Assembly (NCBI GenBank): GCA_002371715.1
Contig: DFGF01000172.1
Span: 16,066-27,127 of the forward strand
DNA length: 11,062 nt
Reading direction: 5' to 3'
Source: Prevotella sp. UBA3757
GTDB taxonomy: Bacteria > Bacteroidota > Bacteroidia > Bacteroidales > Bacteroidaceae
Shown here piece by piece: positions 6,826 through 11,062 of this stretch. A model generated the notes under the pieces. That model did not search any database, had not been told where the DNA came from, and saw only the letters and a program-made list of their open reading frames with translations. The first letter of the stretch is position 1, and the number at the start of each line of letters is the position of its first letter. Position numbers and translations under genes: made by a program.

Positions 6826-9450
6826 ATGATGAGGCTATTATTTACTTTCATACTATCTCATTTGCTAATCGTTCAGGCGTTGGCGCAAAGCCTCACCGGG
6901 CGTGCCCCCTCGCAGGTGGCCGTCGGCGAGCAGTTCCGCCTGACGTACACGGTTAATACGCAGGACGTTCGCGGTTTCCGTGCCGGAAACATGCCCGACG
7001 GGCTGGAGGTGCTGATGGGACCGAGCACCAGCACGCAGTCCAGTTTCCAGATGGTCAATGGCCACACGTCGAGCACGTCGTCGGTTACTTATACCTATAT
7101 ATTAGTGGCTCACAAGAATGGCACGTTTACCATTCCTGCTGCCCATGTCACTGCCGGGGGCAAATCGATACAGTCCAACGCGCTGACGATTCGTGTCTCC
7201 GGACAGGCTCAGCAGTCGGGTGGGGGACAGTCCTCGCAGCGGCGTCACGGCCAGAGCGATGCCGACGAGTTGCGCCCTGCCGGTTCCGCCATTTCCGGCA
7301 GCGACCTCTTTATCAAGGTCAGTGCCTCAAAGCGCCGGGTCATCGAACAGGAACCCCTGCTGCTGACCTATAAGGTCTACACCGTTGTGGGACTGACCGA
7401 TCTCAGGGGCGACATGCCGGACCTGAAGAACTTCTATACGCGCGAAATACCTCTGCCAAACCAGAAGACTTTCTTCCTCGAGACGTTCAATGGCCGTACA
7501 TATAAGACGGTCACATGGAGCCAGTACGTCATGTTTCCCCAGCAGTCGGGCAAACTGGAGATTCCCAGCATCACGTTCAATGGCATCGTCGTCCAGCAGA
7601 ACCGAAACATCGACCCGTTCGAGGCCTTCTTCAACGGCGGTTCGGGCTACGTGGAGGTGAAGAAGCAGATCAAGGCCCCCGGCATCACCATCGATGTCGA
7701 ACCGTTGCCCCAGCGGCCGGCTAATTTCTCGGGTGGCGTTGGCTCGTTCAACATTTCCGCACAGATAGACCAGACGGAGGTCAAGGCCAACGACCCTGTC
7801 AAGTTGCGCGTCATCGTCAGCGGACTGGGCAACATGAAGTTGCTGAAGCAGCCCGAGGTGAAGTTTCCCAAGGACTTCGACCAGTACGACGCCAAGGTCA
7901 CCGACAAGAGCAAGCTGACTTCCGCCGGACTGGAGGGCAGCATCGTCTACGACTTCCTGGCCGTACCCCGCCATGCCGGAAAGTTTGAGATTCCGCCCAT
8001 CGAGTATTGCTACTACGACATCCACGAACGTAAGTATAAGACCGTCACCACCCAGGGCTTTACCCTCAACGTGGCCAAGGGCAGCGGGTCGGGCAGCGTC
8101 GGTACCTACACCGCACAGGAGGACGTACAGCTGCTCAACAGCGACATCCACTATATCCATACCGGCGCGTCGCGTCAGCATGCTGCCGGTGACTTCTTCT
8201 TTGGTTCAGCCTCCTACTGGGCCATCCTTGCCGCTTTGCTGACGGCCTTCGTGGCTCTGCTGGTCGTATTCCGTCGCCGCGCCATCGAGAATGCCAACAT
8301 CGTGAAGCAGCGTGCCGGACGTGCCAACAAGGTGGCCGTCAAGCGTCTGAAGCAGGCCCACAAGCTGATGCAGAGCGGACAGTCGGGTGCTTTCTACGAC
8401 GAGGTGATGCGTGCCCTCTGGGGTTATGTTGGCGACAAGCTCAACATCCCTGTCGAACAACTCTCACGCGACAACATCAGCCAGCAGCTCACCAGCCATC
8501 AGGTCAGCCCGGAGGTCGTTCAGCAGTTCCTCTCGGCGCTTGACGAGTGTGAGTATGCACGCTATGCTCCCGGCGATGCCACAGGTAATATGAATAAGGT
8601 ATACGATACGGCACTCAGTGCCCTGACCCAGATTGCGTCCATGTTGCGCAAGGGCAAAGGAGAAAAGTCGGCAGCAAGTGCTGATGGCAGTATGGCTGCG
8701 CGGCTCGTCCTGCTGGTAGTCATATCTCTCATCTCGCACTTCTCACCTCTCACCTCCCACGCTGTCACCAAGGCCCAGGCCGACAGTGCCTACCAGCAGG
8801 AGCGCTACCAGCAGGCTGCCCAAATCTACGAGCAGCTGCTGAAGCAGGGTGAGAGTGCCGACATCTACTACAATTTAGGCAATGCCTACTATCGTATGGA
8901 TGACATCACGCGGGCCGTGCTGTCCTACGAGCGAGCCTTGCTCCTGTCGCCGGGCGATGCCGACGTGCGCTTCAACCTGCAGATGGCTCGTTCGAAGACT
9001 ATCGACAAGATAGTGCCGGAGTCAGAGATGTTCTTTGTCACGTGGTACCGCTCGCTGGTGCGCCTGCAGAGCGTCGATGCCTGGGCGCGCATGGCTGTCG
9101 GCACGCTGGTGTGTGCCATGCTGTTAGTGCTGCTCTACATCTTTGCACAGCGCATCTGGCTGCGCAAGATTGGCTTCTTTGGCGGCATCCTGTTTTTTGT
9201 CGTGTTCCTCATGTCCAACGTGTTTGCCTTCCAGCAACAGCAGTCTTTGCTTCACCGTACGGGAGCCATTATCATGCGTTCGGCAGTCCCGGTCAAGAGC
9301 ACACCGTCCAAGAACGGTACCGACCTGTTTATCCTCCACGAAGGTACGCGTGTCACCATTACAGACGACACTATGCGCGGGTGGCGCGAAATCCGGGTGG
9401 CCGACGGCAAGTCGGGATGGATTGAGCTGAAGGACATGGAGGTTATTTGA
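6826..9450 (+). CDS. batD: BatD-BatE fusion: oxygen-tolerance protein joined to a TPR/SH3-like protein
   Basis: One open frame of 874 residues covers two usually separate proteins. Residues 1-620 are BatD: a signal peptide (cleavage near QALA-QS, residue 20), beta-rich periplasmic domains of the oxygen-tolerance family, a Ser/Gly/Gln-rich linker near 125-150, a membrane segment at about 464-485, and a cytoplasmic helical domain. Residues 626-646 repeat the signal-like linker seen in the BatB-BatC fusion, ending SHA. Residues 650-874 are BatE: TPR units including YYNLGNAYYRMDD, membrane segments at about 756-775 and 782-801, and a C-terminal SH3-like domain ending near GWIELKDMEVI. The ATG at 6826 lies 3 bp after the batC stop. 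An in-frame ATG at 8692 (residue 623) could start a separate 252-residue BatE with its own signal peptide, so both long and short products are possible. Confidence 0.9.
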   Translation: MMRLLFTFILSHLLIVQALAQSLTGRAPSQVAVGEQFRLTYTVNTQDVRGFRAGNMPDGLEVLMGPSTSTQSSFQMVNGHTSSTSSVTYTYILVAHKNGTFTIPAAHVTAGGKSIQSNALTIRVSGQAQQSGGGQSSQRRHGQSDADELRPAGSAISGSDLFIKVSASKRRVIEQEPLLLTYKVYTVVGLTDLRGDMPDLKNFYTREIPLPNQKTFFLETFNGRTYKTVTWSQYVMFPQQSGKLEIPSITFNGIVVQQNRNIDPFEAFFNGGSGYVEVKKQIKAPGITIDVEPLPQRPANFSGGVGSFNISAQIDQTEVKANDPVKLRVIVSGLGNMKLLKQPEVKFPKDFDQYDAKVTDKSKLTSAGLEGSIVYDFLAVPRHAGKFEIPPIEYCYYDIHERKYKTVTTQGFTLNVAKGSGSGSVGTYTAQEDVQLLNSDIHYIHTGASRQHAAGDFFFGSASYWAILAALLTAFVALLVVFRRRAIENANIVKQRAGRANKVAVKRLKQAHKLMQSGQSGAFYDEVMRALWGYVGDKLNIPVEQLSRDNISQQLTSHQVSPEVVQQFLSALDECEYARYAPGDATGNMNKVYDTALSALTQIASMLRKGKGEKSAASADGSMAARLVLLVVISLISHFSPLTSHAVTKAQADSAYQQERYQQAAQIYEQLLKQGESADIYYNLGNAYYRMDDITRAVLSYERALLLSPGDADVRFNLQMARSKTIDKIVPESEMFFVTWYRSLVRLQSVDAWARMAVGTLVCAMLLVLLYIFAQRIWLRKIGFFGGILFFVVFLMSNVFAFQQQQSLLHRTGAIIMRSAVPVKSTPSKNGTDLFILHEGTRVTITDDTMRGWREIRVADGKSGWIELKDMEVI
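8692..8694 (+). promoter_or_regulatory. batE: possible internal start codon for free BatE
   Basis: This ATG is in frame and three codons before the hydrophobic linker, so translation from here would give MAARLVLLVV followed by the rest of the linker ending SHA, a convincing signal peptide, then the BatE TPR domain. There is no Shine-Dalgarno sequence, but this phylum rarely uses one. The equivalent batB/batC junction has no such ATG. Confidence 0.5.
8701..8763 (+). repeat. translated linker with 7-bp repeats at the batD/batE junction
   Basis: Second copy of the 21-codon linker, beginning RLVLLVVI and ending SPLTSHA. Heptamers start at 8727, 8734, 8741, 8748 and 8755, close to tctcacc. It differs from the copy at 6127-6189 at 11 bases, eight of them silent, leaving only two Ile/Val changes in 21 residues. 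The match extends only over the hydrophobic segment; the flanking sequences differ. Confidence 0.85.
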
Positions 9451-9451
9451 T

Positions 9452-9491
9452 AGCGGGAAGACAAGAATACGGGAATCCGGTAATACAAGAA
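9452..9491 (+). repeat. degenerate 8-bp repeat in the batE/PAP2 spacer
   Basis: Five octamers begin at 9452, 9460, 9468, 9476 and 9484 (agcgggaa, gacaagaa, tacgggaa, tccggtaa, tacaagaa). They share the pattern of a purine-rich 3' half ending in aa. They occupy nearly all of the 48-bp gap between the batE stop and the PAP2 start codon at 9499. Confidence 0.6.
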
Positions 9492-9498
9492 TCAGTTT

Positions 9499-10149
9499 AT
9501 GGAAGAAATCATTCAGTTCGACAAGCAATTGCTGCTCCTGGTCAATGGCAGCGACTCTTCGTTTCTCGACTCAGTGGTGATGACGCTTACCAATGCCAAG
9601 ACGTGGATACCACTCTACCTGTCGCTGCTCTATGTCGTCATCAAAACTAATCGGCAGTGGCGCGAGGTGCTGCTCATACTGGCCGCAGCAGGTCTCTGCG
9701 TGCTGTTGGCAGGAACCGTCGACGACACCATCGTCAAACCCCTGGTGGCACGCTGGCGGCCCACCCACGACCCGCAGATTGGCTCGCTGGTCGACGTCGT
9801 CGACGGCTATCGTGGCGGCAGTTACGGCTTCTTTTCCGCCCATGCCTCCAACACTTTTTCCATCGCCCTGTTCTTCTCGCTCCTCATGCGCCAGCGTGTG
9901 CTGGTCGTCAGTCTGGTGCTGTGGTCGCTGGTCAACTGCTGGACGCGCCTCTATCTGGGTGTCCATTATCCGGGCGACATCACCGTCGGATTGCTCTGGG
10001 GAGGCTTCGTCGGCTGGCTGGTCTATCGCCTCTATTGCCGCTTCACCATTCCCTCACGCTACGAACGCCGGCTGACCTACATACCCGTCTGCGTACTCCT
10101 GCTGTCGGTGGTCTTCGCCATGGTTCGGGCGGCGGTCGTCAGTAGTTAA
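9499..10149 (+). CDS. PAP2-superfamily membrane phosphatase
   Basis: This integral membrane acid phosphatase of the PAP2 superfamily probably removes phosphate from a lipid such as phosphatidic acid, undecaprenyl pyrophosphate or a lipid A-like molecule. The substrate cannot be told from sequence. The three catalytic motifs are present in 216 residues: KX6RP (K80, R87, P88), SAH (S113, H115) in place of the commoner SGH, and RX5HX3D (R150, H156, D160). Hydrophobic segments lie near 36-50, 57-72, 117-129, 133-148, 161-178 and 194-214. It follows batE by 48 bp on the same strand without a visible promoter or terminator between, so it is probably the last gene of the bat transcript. A functional link to the Bat proteins is inference from position. 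Confidence 0.9.
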   Translation: MEEIIQFDKQLLLLVNGSDSSFLDSVVMTLTNAKTWIPLYLSLLYVVIKTNRQWREVLLILAAAGLCVLLAGTVDDTIVKPLVARWRPTHDPQIGSLVDVVDGYRGGSYGFFSAHASNTFSIALFFSLLMRQRVLVVSLVLWSLVNCWTRLYLGVHYPGDITVGLLWGGFVGWLVYRLYCRFTIPSRYERRLTYIPVCVLLLSVVFAMVRAAVVSS

Positions 10150-10151
10150 AC

Positions 10152-10169
10152 GGTCACCTCATGGTGGCC
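10152..10169 (+). other. GC-rich stem-loop just after the PAP2 stop codon
   Basis: A 7-bp stem with one G-U pair (ggtcacc 10152-10158, ggtggcc 10163-10169) and loop tcat starts 3 bp after the stop codon. No T-run follows on the + strand, so it may stabilise the mRNA 3' end or assist the terminator just downstream. Confidence 0.55.
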
Positions 10170-10184
10170 TGAATGCTAAAAAAA

Positions 10185-10226
10185 CGAAAATTAATAGCCC
10201 CGATGCATTAGTTTTCGCTTTTTTTT
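10185..10226 (+). terminator. intrinsic terminator at the end of the bat/PAP2 operon
   Basis: An 11-bp stem with one G-U pair (cgaaaattaat 10185-10195, attagttttcg 10207-10217) encloses an 11-nt loop. After a single C it is followed by eight T (10219-10226). Seven A precede the stem (10178-10184), so it could also work on the opposite strand. It is the clearest terminator in the window. Confidence 0.85.
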
Positions 10227-10228
10227 CC

Positions 10229-10236
10229 TAACTTTG
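10229..10236 (+). promoter_or_regulatory. Bacteroidetes-type -7 promoter box for the phospho-sugar mutase gene
   Basis: TAACTTTG fits the TAnnTTTG consensus. It starts 2 bp after the terminator T-run and lies 51 bp before the ATG at 10288. The -33 region would fall inside the terminator hairpin, where no clear TTTG is seen. The leader is AT-rich with no Shine-Dalgarno sequence. Confidence 0.65.
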
Positions 10237-10287
10237 TGGTCATGAATAGTCTAAAAACAAATAAATCTAAAACATTAACAACAGATT

Positions 10288-11062
10288 ATGGACAATAATG
10301 CTCAGCTCATTGCCCAGTGCGAGGCACAGGCAAAGGTATGGCTCTCTCCGGCCTTCGATGAGGAGACACGTAAGGAAGTACAGGCTATGTTGGACAATCC
10401 CGACAAGACAGCCCTCATTGATGCTTTCTATCAGAACCTGGAATTTGGTACTGGTGGTCTGCGCGGTATCATGGGTGCCGGTACGAACCGCATGAACAAA
10501 TATATCGTAGGCATGGCTACTCAGGGCTTTGCCAATTACATCTTGAAGGCATTCCCCGGCAAGCAGTGCTCAGTGGTCGTAGGCCACGACTGCCGCAACA
10601 ACGGACGTATGTTTGCCGAGACCGTTGCCGACATCTTCTCGGCTAACGGCATTAAGGTTTACCTCTTCGAAAGCCTCCGCCCCACACCCGAGATTTCGTT
10701 TGCCATCCGCCAGCTGGGTGCTCAGGCCGGTGTCAACGTGACCGCCAGCCACAACCCCCGTGAGTATAATGGCTACAAGGCATACTGGGACGACGGCGCA
10801 CAGGTGCTGGCTCCCCACGACAAGGGCATCATCGACGAGGTGAACAAAGTGAAGATTGAGGACGTCAAGTTCGAGGGCAACAAGGAGCTCATCGACATCA
10901 TCGGTGGCGAGATGGACTGGGACTACCTGCAAGCAGTCAAGGAGGCTATGGTGGACCAGGATGTCATCCTGCGACAGAAGGATCTCAACATCGTCTACAC
11001 ACCGCTGCACGGCACCGGACGCGTCATCATTCCCGAAGCACTGCGCTCATGGGGCTTCCAGA
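10288..11062 (+). CDS. phospho-sugar mutase (phosphoglucomutase/phosphomannomutase family), 5' part
   Basis: This cytoplasmic alpha-D-phosphohexomutase interconverts sugar 1- and 6-phosphates through a phosphoserine intermediate. The open frame runs off the window end after 258 complete codons; I expect roughly 580 residues for this subfamily, so about the first 45% is present. FGTGGLRGIMGAGTNRMN (residues 53-70) and the catalytic loop TASHNPREYNGYK (152-164, phosphorylated Ser at 154) are diagnostic and resemble the PgcA/PGM2-type phosphoglucomutases. TPLHGTG (238-244) fits the same subfamily. The metal-binding DGD loop lies beyond the window. The ATG at 10288 follows its own promoter and a terminator, so it is a separate transcription unit from the bat operon. 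Glucose, mannose or pentose phosphate preference cannot be decided from this part. Confidence 0.92.
   Translation, partial: MDNNAQLIAQCEAQAKVWLSPAFDEETRKEVQAMLDNPDKTALIDAFYQNLEFGTGGLRGIMGAGTNRMNKYIVGMATQGFANYILKAFPGKQCSVVVGHDCRNNGRMFAETVADIFSANGIKVYLFESLRPTPEISFAIRQLGAQAGVNVTASHNPREYNGYKAYWDDGAQVLAPHDKGIIDEVNKVKIEDVKFEGNKELIDIIGGEMDWDYLQAVKEAMVDQDVILRQKDLNIVYTPLHGTGRVIIPEALRSWGFQ

Noticed and set aside
7327..8181. 284-residue open frame on the minus strand opposite batD
   Set aside because: It lies wholly inside the well-supported BatD frame and has no recognisable motif. It is a by-product of codon bias.

Overview
The window looks like a chromosomal segment of a Bacteroidales bacterium, most likely Prevotella-like. 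The evidence is a Bacteroides aerotolerance (bat) operon, TAnnTTTG-type -7 promoter boxes, start codons mostly without Shine-Dalgarno sequences, and a carboxynorspermidine decarboxylase of the Bacteroidetes type. All genes are on the + strand. The genus is inferred from style, not from a database match.

Layout: (1) 1-833, the 3' part of nspC (polyamine synthesis), carrying an unusual in-frame 9-bp repeat insert. (2) 834-1066, an intergenic region with a duplicated small hairpin, a weak terminator-like hairpin and a promoter. (3) 1067-9450, the bat operon: MoxR-type AAA+ ATPase, DUF58 protein, a short BatD/DUF4381-like membrane protein, BatA, a BatB-BatC fusion and a BatD-BatE fusion. (4) 9499-10149, a PAP2-type membrane phosphatase, probably the last gene of the operon. 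(5) 10150-10287, two hairpins, the second a good intrinsic terminator abutting a promoter. (6) 10288-11062, the 5' part of a phospho-sugar mutase gene.

The operon encodes one envelope machine. A cytoplasmic MoxR ATPase is paired with a soluble DUF58 protein and with membrane-anchored von Willebrand A (VWA) proteins (BatA, BatB). The remaining parts are tetratricopeptide (TPR) proteins (BatC, BatE) and BatD-type proteins facing the periplasm. It is thought to help assemble or protect envelope proteins, or to aid stress tolerance; the exact substrate is not known from this sequence.

The most striking observation is a pattern of short tandem repeats at gene boundaries. A 7-bp repeat fills the whole moxR/DUF58 spacer, and degenerate 7-8-bp repeats fill the batA/batB and batE/PAP2 spacers. 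A different, stop-free 7-bp repeat lies at the batB/batC and batD/batE boundaries. There it is translated into nearly the same 21-residue hydrophobic, signal-peptide-like linker and joins four normally separate Bat proteins into two long polypeptides. Because the unit is 7 bp, any single-unit gain or loss would shift the frame and separate the two halves.
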